Below are positions 37,599-49,573 of a stretch of 64,000 nucleotides of DNA, piece after piece. The DNA lies in NCBI GenBank assembly GCA_950106755.1, contig CATNNA010000001.1, forward strand, positions 310,001-374,000. The letters are read 5' to 3'. A program made the position numbers and the translations under genes. Each line of letters opens with the position of its first letter. Position 1 is the first letter of the stretch. This DNA comes from Climacium dendroides (lineage: Eukaryota; Streptophyta; Bryopsida; Hypnales; Climaciaceae). Under the pieces are notes generated by a model. It saw nothing but the letters and a program-made list of their open reading frames with translations. It was not told the DNA's origin and searched no databases.

Positions 37599-38833
37599 AT
37601 GTAGGTCACTAATTTAATTTTTTTCACACATGTATTGACCAAACCCCCAAACAAAAAAAAAATTTGAGAACTTGTGGACAAATTTGTTGGGCCCATTTAG
37701 ATTGGCGTTGATTGAATTTCATGACATTGGTACTACAAAGTACAGTCAATTTTAAGAGTTTAGGTTTAAAAAAACATGTGGGTCACTAATTTAATTTTTT
37801 CCACACATGCATGGACCATACCCACAACCAAAAAAAAACTTGAAACTTGTGGACAAATTTGTTGGGCCCATTTAGATTGGCCTTGATTGAATTTCATGAC
37901 ATTGGTACTACAAAGTACAGTCAATTTTAAGAGTTTAGGTTTAAAAAAACATGTGGGTCACTAATTTAATTTTTTTCACACATAGATTGATCAAACCCCC
38001 AAAAAAAAAAAAAATTTGAGAACTTGTGGACAAATTTGTTGGGCCCATTTAGATTGGCGTTGATTGAATTTCATGACATTGGTACTACAAAGTACAGTCA
38101 ATTTTAAGAATTTCCGTTTAAAAAAACATGTGGGTCACTAATTTAATTTTTTCCACACATGCATGGACCATACCCACAACCAAAAAAAAACTTGAAACTT
38201 GTGGACAAATTTGTTGGGCCCATTTAGATTGGCCTTGTTTGAATTTCATGACATTGGTACTACAAAGTAAAGTCAATTTTAAGAGTTTTGGTTTAAAAAA
38301 ACATGTGGGTCACTAATTTAATTTTTTTCACACATGGATTGACCAAACCCCCAAACAGAAAAAAAATTTGAGAACTTGTGGACAAATTTGTTGGGCCCAT
38401 TTAGATTGGCCTTGATTGAATTTCATGACATTGGTACTATAAAGTACAGTCAATTTTAAGAGTTTAGGTTTAAAAAAACATGTGGGTCACTAATTTATTT
38501 TTTTCCACACATGCATTGATCAAACGCCCAAACAAAAAAAAAATTTGAGAACTTGTGGACAAATTTGTTGGGCCCATTTAGATTGGCCTTGATTGAATTT
38601 CATGACATTAGTACTATAAAGTACAGTCAATTTTAAGAGTTTAGGTTTAAAAAAACATGTGGGTCACTAATTTAATTTTTTCCACACATGCATTGATCAA
38701 ATGCCCAAACAAAAAAAAAATTTGAGAACTTGTGGACAAATTTGTTGGGCCCATTTAGATTGGCCTTGATTGAATTTCATGACATTGGTACTACAAAGTA
38801 CAGTCAATTTTAAGAGTTTACGTTTAAAAAAAC
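37599..38833 (+). repeat. 7-monomer module T-W-Da-W-Dg-K-Kt (1235 bp)
   Basis: T has 'catgtaggtc'. The second W (38128) carries a private C-to-A change at 38270 ('aaagtaaagtc') that breaks the hairpin stem and is shared only with the W at 46408. Kt has 'attagtactataaag'. Confidence 0.85.
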
Positions 38834-39713
38834 ATGTGGATCACTAATTTAATTTTTTCCACACATGCATTGACCAAACCCACAACCAAAAACAAATTTG
38901 AGAACTTGTGGACAAATTTGTTGGGCCCATTTAGACTGGCGTTGATTGAATTTCATGACATTGGTACTAGAAAGTACAGTCAATATTAAGAATTTCCGTT
39001 TAAAAAAACATGTGGGTCACTAATTTAATTTTTTCCACACATGCATGGACCAAACCCACAACCAAAAAAAAATTTGAGAACTTGTGGACAAATTTGTTGG
39101 GCCCATTGAGATTGGCCTTGATTGAATTTCATGACATTGGTACTACAAAGTACAGTCAGTTTGAAGGGTTTACGTTTAAAAAAACATGTGGGTCACTAAT
39201 TTAATTTTTTCCACACATGCATCGACCAAACCCACAACCAAAAAAAAATTTGAAACTTGTGGACAAATTTGTTGGGCCCATTTAAATTGGCCTTGATTGA
39301 ATTTCATGACATTAGTATTACAAAGTACAGTCAATTTTAAGAGTTTAGGTTTAAAAAAACATATGGGTCACTAATTTAATTTTTTTCACACATGGATTGA
39401 CCAAACCCCCAAAAAAAAAAAAAATTTGAGAACTTGTGGACAAATTTGTTGGGCCCATTTAGATTGGCCTTGATTGAATTTCATGACATTGGTACTACAA
39501 AATACAGTCAATTTGAAGGGTTTACGTTTAAAAAAACATGTGGGTCACTAATTTAATTTTTTTCCACACATGCATCGACCAAACCCACAACCAAAAAAAA
39601 ATTTGAAACTTGTGGACAAATTTGTTGGGCCCATTTAAATTGGCCTTGATTGAATTTCATGACATTAGTATTACAAAGTATAGTCAATTTTAAGAGTTTA
39701 GGTTTAAAAAAAC
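38834..39713 (+). repeat. 5-monomer linker C-G-R-D/G-R
   Basis: C has 'gtggatcac'. G (39010) has a private 'gtcagtttgaaggg'. The D/G hybrid and the extra-T R (ending 'gtatagtcaat') lead into the next T module. Confidence 0.78.
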
Positions 39714-41123
39714 ATGTGGGTCACTAATTTAATTTTTTTCACACATGTATTGACCAAACCCCCAAACAAAAAAAAAATTTGAGAACTTGTGGACAAATTT
39801 GTTGGGCCCATTTAGATTGGCGTTGATTGAATTTCATGACATTGGTACTACAAAGTACAGTCAATTTTAAGAGTTTAGGTTTAAAAAAACATGTGGGTCA
39901 CTAATTTAATTTTTTCCACACATGCATGGACCATACCCACAACCAAAAAAAAACTTGAAACTTGTGGACAAATTTGTTGGGCCCATTTAGATTGGCCTTG
40001 ATTGAATTTCATGACATTGGTACTACAAAGTACAGTCAATTTTAAGAGTTTAGGTTTAAAAAAACATGTGGGTCACTAATTTAATTTTTTCCACACATGC
40101 ATGGACCATACCCACAACCAAAAAAAAACTTGAAACTTGTGGACAAATTTGTTGGGCCCATTTAGATTGGCCTTGATTGAATTTCATGACATTGGTACTA
40201 CAAAGTACAGTCAATTTTAAGAGTTTAGGTTTAAAAAAACATGTGGGTCACTAATTTAATTTTTTTCACACATAGATTGATCAAACCCCCAAAAAAAAAA
40301 AAAATTTGAGAACTTGTGGACAAATTTGTTGGGCCCATTTAGATTGGCGTTGATTGAATTTCATGACATTGGTACTACAAAGTACAGTCAATTTTAAGAA
40401 TTTCCGTTTAAAAAAACATGTGGGTCACTAATTTAATTTTTTCCACACATGCATGGACCATACCCACAACCAAAAAAAAACTTGAAACTTGTGGACAAAT
40501 TTGTTGGGCCCATTTAGATTGGCCTTGTTTGAATTTCATGACATTGGTACTACAAAGTACAGTCAATTTTAAGAGTTTTGGTTTAAAAAAACATGTGGGT
40601 CACTAATTTAATTTTTTTCACACATGGATTGACCAAACCCCCAAACAGAAAAAAAATTTGAGAACTTGTGGACAAATTTGTTGGGCCCATTTAGATTGGC
40701 CTTGATTGAATTTCATGACATTGGTACTATAAAGTACAGTCAATTTTAAGAGTTTAGGTTTAAAAAAACATGTGGGTCACTAATTTATTTTTTTCCACAC
40801 ATGCATTGATCAAACGCCCAAACAAAAAAAAAATTTGAGAACTTGTGGACAAATTTGTTGGGCCCATTTAGATTGGCCTTGATTGAATTTCATGACATTA
40901 GTACTATAAAGTACAGTCAATTTTAAGAGTTTAGGTTTAAAAAAACATGTGGGTCACTAATTTAATTTTTTCCACACATGCATTGATCAAATGCCCAAAC
41001 AAAAAAAAAATTTGAGAACTTGTGGACAAATTTGTTGGGCCCATTTAGATTGGCCTTGATTGAATTTCATGACATTGGTACTACAAAGTACAGTCAATTT
41101 TAAGAGTTTACGTTTAAAAAAAC
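39714..41123 (+). repeat. 8-monomer form of the T/W module with W duplicated (1410 bp)
   Basis: Order: T, W, W, Da, W, Dg, K, Kt. The extra monomer is a tandem copy of the first W: 39891-40065 and 40066-40240 look identical over 175 bp. Otherwise it equals the 1235-bp module. Confidence 0.87.
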
Positions 41124-42528
41124 ATGTGGATCACTAATTTAATTTTTTCCACACATGCATCGACCAAACCCACAACCAAAAAAAAATTTGAAACTTGTGG
41201 ACAAATTTGTTGGGCCCATTTAAATTGGCCTTGATTGAATTTCATGACATTAGTATTACAAAGTATAGTCAATTTTAAGAGTTTAGGTTTAAAAAAACAT
41301 GTGGGTCACTAATTTAATTTTTTTCACACATGTATTGACCAAACCCCCAAACAAAAAAAAAATTTGAGAACTTGTGGACAAATTTGTTGGGCCCATTTAG
41401 ATTGGCGTTGATTGAATTTCATGACATTGGTACTACAAAGTACAGTCAATTTTAAGAGTTTAGGTTTAAAAAAACATGTGGGTCACTAATTTAATTTTTT
41501 CCACACATGCATGGACCATACCCACAACCAAAAAAAAACTTGAAACTTGTGGACAAATTTGTTGGGCCCATTTAGATTGGCCTTGATTGAATTTCATGAC
41601 ATTGGTACTACAAAGTACAGTCAATTTTAAGAGTTTAGGTTTAAAAAAACATGTGGGTCACTAATTTAATTTTTTTCACACATAGATTGATCAAACCCCC
41701 AAAAAAAAAAAAAATTTGAGAACTTGTGGACAAATTTGTTGGGCCCATTTAGATTGGCGTTGATTGAATTTCATGACATTGGTACTACAAAGTACAGTCA
41801 ATTTTAAGAATTTCCGTTTAAAAAAACATGTGGGTCACTAATTTAATTTTTTCCACACATGCATGGACCATACCCACAACCAAAAAAAAACTTGAAACTT
41901 GTGGACAAATTTGTTGGGCCCATTTAGATTGGCCTTGTTTGAATTTCATGACATTGGTACTACAAAGTACAGTCAATTTTAAGAGTTTTGGTTTAAAAAA
42001 ACATGTGGGTCACTAATTTAATTTTTTCCACACATGCATGGACCATACCCACAACCAAAAAAAAACTTGAAACTTGTGGACAAATTTGTTGGGCCCATTT
42101 AGATTGGCCTTGATTGAATTTCATGACATTGGTACTACAAAGTACAGTCAATTTTAAGAGTTTTGGTTTAAAAAAACATGTGGGTCACTAATTTAATTTT
42201 TTCCACACATGCATGGACCATACCCACAACCAAAAAAAAACTTGAAACTTGTGGACAAATTTGTTGGGCCCATTGAGATTGGCCTTGATTGAATTTCATG
42301 ACATTGGTACTACAAAGTACAGTCAATTTTAAGAGTTTTGGTTTAAAAAAACATGTGGGTCACTAATTTAATTTTTTTCCACACATGCATCGACCAAACC
42401 CACAACCAAAAAAAAATTTGAAACTTGTGGACAAATTTGTTGGGCCCATTTAAATTGGCCTTGATTGAATTTCATGACATTAGTATTACAAAGTACAGTC
42501 AATTTTAAGAGTTTAGGTTTAAAAAAAC
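41124..42528 (+). repeat. C/R hybrid, T-W-Da-W, then a W triplet and R
   Basis: 41124-41299 starts like C ('gtggatcac') but continues as R ('catcgacc'). T-W-Da-W follows, but the module stops at the second W (41828), which is repeated: W units start at 41828, 42003 and 42178, each 175 bp. The third has 'cattgagatt' from G. An extra-T R at 42353 closes the block. Confidence 0.82.
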
Positions 42529-43763
42529 ATGTAGGTCACTAATTTAATTTTTTTCACACATGTATTGACCAAACCCCCAAACAAAAAAAAAATTTGAGAA
42601 CTTGTGGACAAATTTGTTGGGCCCATTTAGATTGGCGTTGATTGAATTTCATGACATTGGTACTACAAAGTACAGTCAATTTTAAGAGTTTAGGTTTAAA
42701 AAAACATGTGGGTCACTAATTTAATTTTTTCCACACATGCATGGACCATACCCACAACCAAAAAAAAACTTGAAACTTGTGGACAAATTTGTTGGGCCCA
42801 TTTAGATTGGCCTTGATTGAATTTCATGACATTGGTACTACAAAGTACAGTCAATTTTAAGAGTTTAGGTTTAAAAAAACATGTGGGTCACTAATTTAAT
42901 TTTTTTCACACATAGATTGATCAAACCCCCCAAAAAAAAAAAAATTTGAGAACTTGTGGACAAATTTGTTGGGCCCATTTAGATTGGCGTTGATTGAATT
43001 TCATGACATTGGTACTACAAAGTACAGTCAATTTTAAGAATTTCCGTTTAAAAAAACATGTGGGTCACTAATTTAATTTTTTCCACACATGCATGGACCA
43101 TACCCACAACCAAAAAAAAACTTGAAACTTGTGGACAAATTTGTTGGGCCCATTTAGATTGGCCTTGTTTGAATTTCATGACATTGGTACTACAAAGTAC
43201 AGTCAATTTTAAGAGTTTTGGTTTAAAAAAACATGTGGGTCACTAATTTAATTTTTTTCACACATGGATTGACCAAACCCCCAAACAGAAAAAAAATTTG
43301 AGAACTTGTGGACAAATTTGTTGGGCCCATTTAGATTGGCCTTGATTGAATTTCATGACATTGGTACTATAAAGTACAGTCAATTTTAAGAGTTTAGGTT
43401 TAAAAAAACATGTGGGTCACTAATTTATTTTTTTCCACACATGCATTGATCAAACGCCCAAACAAAAAAAAAATTTGAGAACTTGTGGACAAATTTGTTG
43501 GGCCCATTTAGATTGGCCTTGATTGAATTTCATGACATTAGTACTATAAAGTACAGTCAATTTTAAGAGTTTAGGTTTAAAAAAACATGTGGGTCACTAA
43601 TTTAATTTTTTCCACACATGCATTGATCAAATGCCCAAACAAAAAAAAAATTTGAGAACTTGTGGACAAATTTGTTGGGCCCATTTAGATTGGCCTTGAT
43701 TGAATTTCATGACATTGGTACTACAAAGTACAGTCAATTTTAAGAGTTTACGTTTAAAAAAAC
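42529..43763 (+). repeat. 7-monomer module T-W-Da-W-Dg-K-Kt (1235 bp)
   Basis: T has 'catgtaggtc'. The block from the second W (43058) onward matches 40418 onward at an offset of 2640 bp (15 monomers) for about nine monomers. Confidence 0.87.
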
Positions 43764-45173
43764 ATGTGGATCACTAATTTAATTTTTTCCACACATGCAT
43801 CGACCAAACCCACAACCAAAAAAAAATTTGAAACTTGTGGACAAATTTGTTGGGCCCATTTAAATTGGCCTTGATTGAATTTCATGACATTAGTATTACA
43901 AAGTATAGTCAATTTTAAGAGTTTAGGTTTAAAAAAACATGTGGGTCACTAATTTAATTTTTTTCACACATGTATTGACCAAACCCCCAAACAAAAAAAA
44001 AATTTGAGAACTTGTGGACAAATTTGTTGGGCCCATTTAGATTGGCGTTGATTGAATTTCATGACATTGGTACTACAAAGTACAGTCAATTTTAAGAGTT
44101 TAGGTTTAAAAAAACATGTGGGTCACTAATTTAATTTTTTCCACACATGCATGGACCATACCCACAACCAAAAAAAAACTTGAAACTTGTGGACAAATTT
44201 GTTGGGCCCATTTAGATTGGCCTTGATTGAATTTCATGACATTGGTACTACAAAGTACAGTCAATTTTAAGAGTTTAGGTTTAAAAAAACATGTGGGTCA
44301 CTAATTTAATTTTTTTCACACATAGATTGATCAAACCCCCAAAAAAAAAAAAAATTTGAGAACTTGTGGACAAATTTGTTGGGCCCATTTAGATTGGCGT
44401 TGATTGAATTTCATGACATTGGTACTACAAAGTACAGTCAATTTTAAGAATTTCCGTTTAAAAAAACATGTGGGTCACTAATTTAATTTTTTCCACACAT
44501 GCATGGACCATACCCACAACCAAAAAAAAACTTGAAACTTGTGGACAAATTTGTTGGGCCCATTTAGATTGGCCTTGTTTGAATTTCATGACATTGGTAC
44601 TACAAAGTACAGTCAATTTTAAGAGTTTTGGTTTAAAAAAACATGTGGGTCACTAATTTAATTTTTTTCACACATGGATTGACCAAACCCCCAAACAGAA
44701 AAATAATTTGAGAACTTGTGGACAAATTTGTTGGGCCCATTTAGATTGGCCTTGATTGAATTTCATGACATTGGTACTATAAAGTACAGTCAATTTTAAG
44801 AGTTTAGGTTTAAAAAAACATGTGGGTCACTAATTTATTTTTTTCCACACATGCATTGATCAAACGCCCAAACAAAAAAAAAATTTGAGAACTTGTGGAC
44901 AAATTTGTTGGGCCCATTTAGATTGGCCTTGATTGAATTTCATGACATTAGTACTATAAAGTACAGTCAATTTTAAGAGTTTAGGTTTAAAAAAACATGT
45001 GGGTCACTAATTTAATTTTTTCCACACATGCATTGATCAAATGCCCAAACAAAAAAAAAATTTGAGAACTTGTGGACAAATTTGTTGGGCCCATTTAGAT
45101 TGGCCTTGATTGAATTTCATGACATTGGTACTACAAAGTACAGTCAATTTTAAGAGTTTACGTTTAAAAAAAC
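43764..45173 (+). repeat. C/R hybrid plus T-W-Da-W-Dg-K-Kt (8 monomers, 1410 bp)
   Basis: The C/R hybrid (43764-43938) is the same as that at 41124, 2640 bp upstream. The module proper is 43939-45173. Dg has a private T in its A tract ('gaaaaataattt', about 44704). Confidence 0.86.
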
Positions 45174-45878
45174 ATGTGGATCACTAATTTAATTTTTTCC
45201 ACACATGCATTGACCAAACCCACAACCAAAAACAAATTTGAGAACTTGTGGACAAATTTGTTGGGCCCATTTAGACTGGCGTTGATTGAATTTCATGACA
45301 TTGGTACTAGAAAGTACAGTCAATATTAAGAATTTCCGTTTAAAAAAACATGTGGGTCACTAATTTAATTTTTTCCACACATGCATGGACCAAACCCACA
45401 ACCAAAAAAAAATTTGAGAACTTGTGGACAAATTTGTTGGGCCCATTGAGATTGGCCTTGATTGAATTTCATGACATTAGTATTACAAAGTACAGTCAAT
45501 TTTAAGAGTTTAGGTTTAAAAAAACATATGGGTCACTAATTTAATTTTTTTCACACATGGATTGACCAAACCCCCAAAAAAAAAAAAAATTTGAGAACTT
45601 GTGGACAAATTTGTTGGGCCCATTTAGATTGGCCTTGATTGAATTTCATGACATTGGTACTACAAAATACAGTCAATTTGAAGGGTTTACGTTTAAAAAA
45701 ACATGTGGGTCACTAATTTAATTTTTTTCCACACATGCATCGACCAAACCCACAACCAAAAAAAAATTTGAAATTTGTGGACAAATTTGTTGGGCCCATT
45801 TAAATTGGCCTTGATTGAATTTCATGACATTAGTATTACAAAGTATAGTCAATTTTAAGAGTTTAGGTTTAAAAAAAC
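45174..45878 (+). repeat. 4-monomer linker C, G/R hybrid, D/G, R
   Basis: The monomer at 45350 has a G front ('catggaccaaac', 'cattgagatt') but an R end ('attagtattac', 'gagtttagg'). It therefore replaces a full G-R pair by a single monomer, as expected from a one-monomer unequal crossover. D/G (45526) and R (45703) follow. Confidence 0.8.
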
Positions 45879-47113
45879 ATGTGGGTCACTAATTTAATTT
45901 TTTTCACACATGTATTGACCAAACCCCCAAACAAAAAAAAAATTTGAGAACTTGTGGACAAATTTGTTGGGCCCATTTAGATTGGCGTTGATTGAATTTC
46001 ATGACATTGGTACTACAAAGTACAGTCAATTTTAAGAGTTTAGGTTTAAAAAAACATGTGGGTCACTAATTTAATTTTTTCCACACATGCATGGACCATA
46101 CCCACAACCAAAAAAAAACTTGAAACTTGTGGACAAATTTGTTGGGCCCATTTAGATTGGCCTTGATTGAATTTCATGACATTGGTACTACAAAGTACAG
46201 TCAATTTTAAGAGTTTAGGTTTAAAAAAACATGTGGGTCACTAATTTAATTTTTTTCACACATAGATTGACCAAACCCCCAAAAAAAAAAAAAATTTGAG
46301 AACTTGTGGACAAATTTGTTGGGCCCATTTAGATTGGCGTTGATTGAATTTCATGACATTGGTACTACAAAGTACAGTCAATTTTAAGAATTTCCGTTTA
46401 AAAAAACATGTGGGTCACTAATTTAATTTTTTCCACACATGCATGGACCATACCCACAACCAAAAAAAAACTTGAAACTTGTGGACAAATTTGTTGGGCC
46501 CATTTAGATTGGCCTTGTTTGAATTTCATGACATTGGTACTACAAAGTAAAGTCAATTTTAAGAGTTTTGGTTTAAAAAAACATGTGGGTCACTAATTTA
46601 ATTTTTTTCACACATGGATTGACCAAACCCCCAAACAGAAAAAAAATTTGAGAACTTGTGGACAAATTTGTTGGGCCCATTTAGATTGGCCTTGATTGAA
46701 TTTCATGACATTGGTACTATAAAGTACAGTCAATTTTAAGAGTTTAGGTTTAAAAAAACATGTGGGTCACTAATTTATTTTTTTCCACACATGCATTGAT
46801 CAAACGCCCAAACAAAAAAAAAATTTGAGAACTTGTGGACAAATTTGTTGGGCCCATTTAGATTGGCCTTGATTGAATTTCATGACATTGGTACTATAAA
46901 GTACAGTCAATTTTAAGAGTTTAGGTTTAAAAAAACATGTGGGTCACTAATTTAATTTTTTCCACACATGCATTGATCAAATGCCCAAACAAAAAAAAAA
47001 TTTGAGAACTTGTGGACAAATTTGTTGGGCCCATTGAGATTGGCCTTGATTGAATTTCATGACATTGGTACTACAAAGTACAGTCAATTTGAAGGGTTTA
47101 CGTTTAAAAAAAC
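45879..47113 (+). repeat. 7-monomer module T-W-Da-W-Dg-K-Kt (1235 bp), rightmost
   Basis: The second W (46408) carries the same rare 'aaagtaaagtc' (46550) as the W at 38128. Kt ends G-like and leads into R. This is the last T/W/Da module in the window. Confidence 0.86.
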
Positions 47114-49573
47114 ATGTGGGTCACTAATTTAATTTTTTCCACACATGCATCGACCAAACCCACAACCAAAAAAAAATTTGAAACTTGTGGACAAATTTGT
47201 TGGGCCCATTTAAATTGGCCTTGATTGAATTTCATGACATTAGTATTACAAAGTACAGTCAATTTTAAGAGTTTAGGTTTAAAAAAACATATGGGTCACT
47301 AATTTAATTTTTTTCACACATGGATTGACCAAACCCCCAAAAAAAAAAAAAATTTGAGAACTTGTGGACAAATTTGTTGGGCCCATTTAGATTGGCCTTG
47401 ATTGAATTTCATGACATTGGTACTACAAAATACAGTCAATTTTAAGAGTTTAGGTTTAAAAAAACATGTGGGTCACTAATTTATTTTTTTCCACACATGC
47501 ATTGATCAAACGCCCAAACGAAAAAAAAATTTGAAACTTGTGGACAAATTTGTTGGGCCCATTTAGATTGGCCTTGATTGAATTTCATGACATTGGTACT
47601 ACAAAGTACGGTCAATTTTAAGAGTTTAGGTTTAAAAAAACATGTGGGTCACTAATTTATTTTTTTCCACACATGCATTGATCAAACGCCCAAACGAAAA
47701 AAAAATTTGAAACTTGTGGACAAATTTGTTGGGCCCATTTAGATTGGCCTTGATTGAATTTCATGACATTGGTACTACAAAGTACGGTCAATTTTAAGAA
47801 TTTCCGTTTAAAAAAACATGTGGGTCACTAATTTAATTTTTTCCACACATGCATGGACCAAACCCACAACCAAAAAAAAATTTGAGAACTTGTGGACAAA
47901 TTTGTTGGGCCCATTGAGATTGGCCTTGATTGAATTTCATGACATTGGTACTACAAAGTACGGTCAATTTTAAGAGTTTAGGTTTAAAAAAACATGTGGG
48001 TCACTAATGTAATATTTTCCACACATTCATTGACCAAACCCACAACCAAAAAAAATTTGAGAACTTGTGGACAAATTTGTTGGGCCCATTTAAATTGGCC
48101 TTGATTGAATTTCATGACATTGGTACTACAAAGTACAGTCAATTTGAAGAGTTTACGTATAAAAAAACATGTAGGTCACTAATTTAATTTTTTTCCACAC
48201 ATGCATTGACCAATCGCCCAAACAAAAAAAAAATTTGAAACTTGTGGACAAATTTGTTGGGCCCATTTAGATTGGCCTTGATTGAATTTCATGACATTGG
48301 TACTACATAGTACAGTCAATTTTAAGAGTTTAGGTTTAAAAAAACATGTGGGTCACTAATTTAATTTTTTTCACACATGCATTGACCAAACCCACAACCA
48401 AAAACAAATTTGAGAACTTGTGGACAAATTTGTTGGGCCCATTTAGATTGGCGTTGATTGAATTTCATGACATTGGTACTACCAAGTACAGTCAATTTGA
48501 AGAGTTTCCGTTTAAAAAAACATGTGGGTCACTAATTTAATTTTTTCCACACATGCATGGACCAAACCCACAACCAAAAACAAATTTGAGAACTTGTGGA
48601 CAAATTTGTTGGGCCCATTTAGATTGGCCTTGATTGAATTTCATGACATTAGTATTACAAAGTACAGTCAATTTTAAGAGTTTAGGTTTAAAAAAACATG
48701 TGGGTCACTAATTTAATTTTTTTCACACATGTATTGACCAAACCCACAGCCAAAAAAAAATTTGAAACTTGTGGACAAATTTGTTGGGCCCATTTAAATT
48801 GGCCTTGATTGAATTTCATGACATTGGTACTACAAAGTACAGTCAATTTTAAGAGTTTACGTTTAAAAAAACATGTGAGTCACTAATTTAATTTTTTCCA
48901 CACATGCATCCACCAAACCCACAACCAAAAAAAAATTTGGAACTTGTGGACAAATTTGTTGGGCCCATTTAAATTGGCCTTGATTGAATTTCATGACATT
49001 AGTATTACAAAGTACAGTCAATTTTAAGAGTTTAGGTTTAAAAAAACATGTGGGTCACTAATTTAATTTTTTTCACACATGTATTGACCAAACCCACAAC
49101 CAAAAAAAAATTTGAAACTTGTGGACAAATTTGTTGGGCCCATTTAAATTGGCCTTGATTGAATTTCATGACATTAGTATTACAAAGTACAGTCAATTTT
49201 AAGAGTTTAGGTTTAAAAAAACATGTGGGTCACTAATGTAATATTTTCCACACATTCATTGATCAAACGCCCAAACAGAAAAAAAATTTGAAACTTGTGG
49301 ACAAATTTGTTGGGCCCATTTAAACTGGCCTTGATTGAATTTCATGACATTGGTACTATAAAGTACAGTCAATTTTAAGAGTTTAGGTTTAAAAAAAGAT
49401 GTGGGTCACTAATTTAATTTTTTTCACACATGTATTGACCAAACCCACAGCCAAAAAAAAATTTGAAACTTGTGGACAAATTTGTTGGGCCCATTTAAAT
49501 TGGCCTTGATTGAATTTCATGACATTGGTACTACAAAGTACAGTCAATTTGAAGGGTTTACGTTTAAAAAAAC
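47114..49573 (+). repeat. 14-monomer block (2460 bp), copy 1
   Basis: Begins R-D-K-K, then a G-like monomer (47818-47993: 'catggaccaaac', 'cattgagatt', with a K-type 'acggtc' tail), then M and a series of T-, C- and P-like monomers. It matches 49574 onward, except that the G-like monomer is missing there, so the offset is 2460 before it and 2284 after it. The 'gtttacgtataaaaaaac' mark at about 48151 recurs at 50435. Confidence 0.83.
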
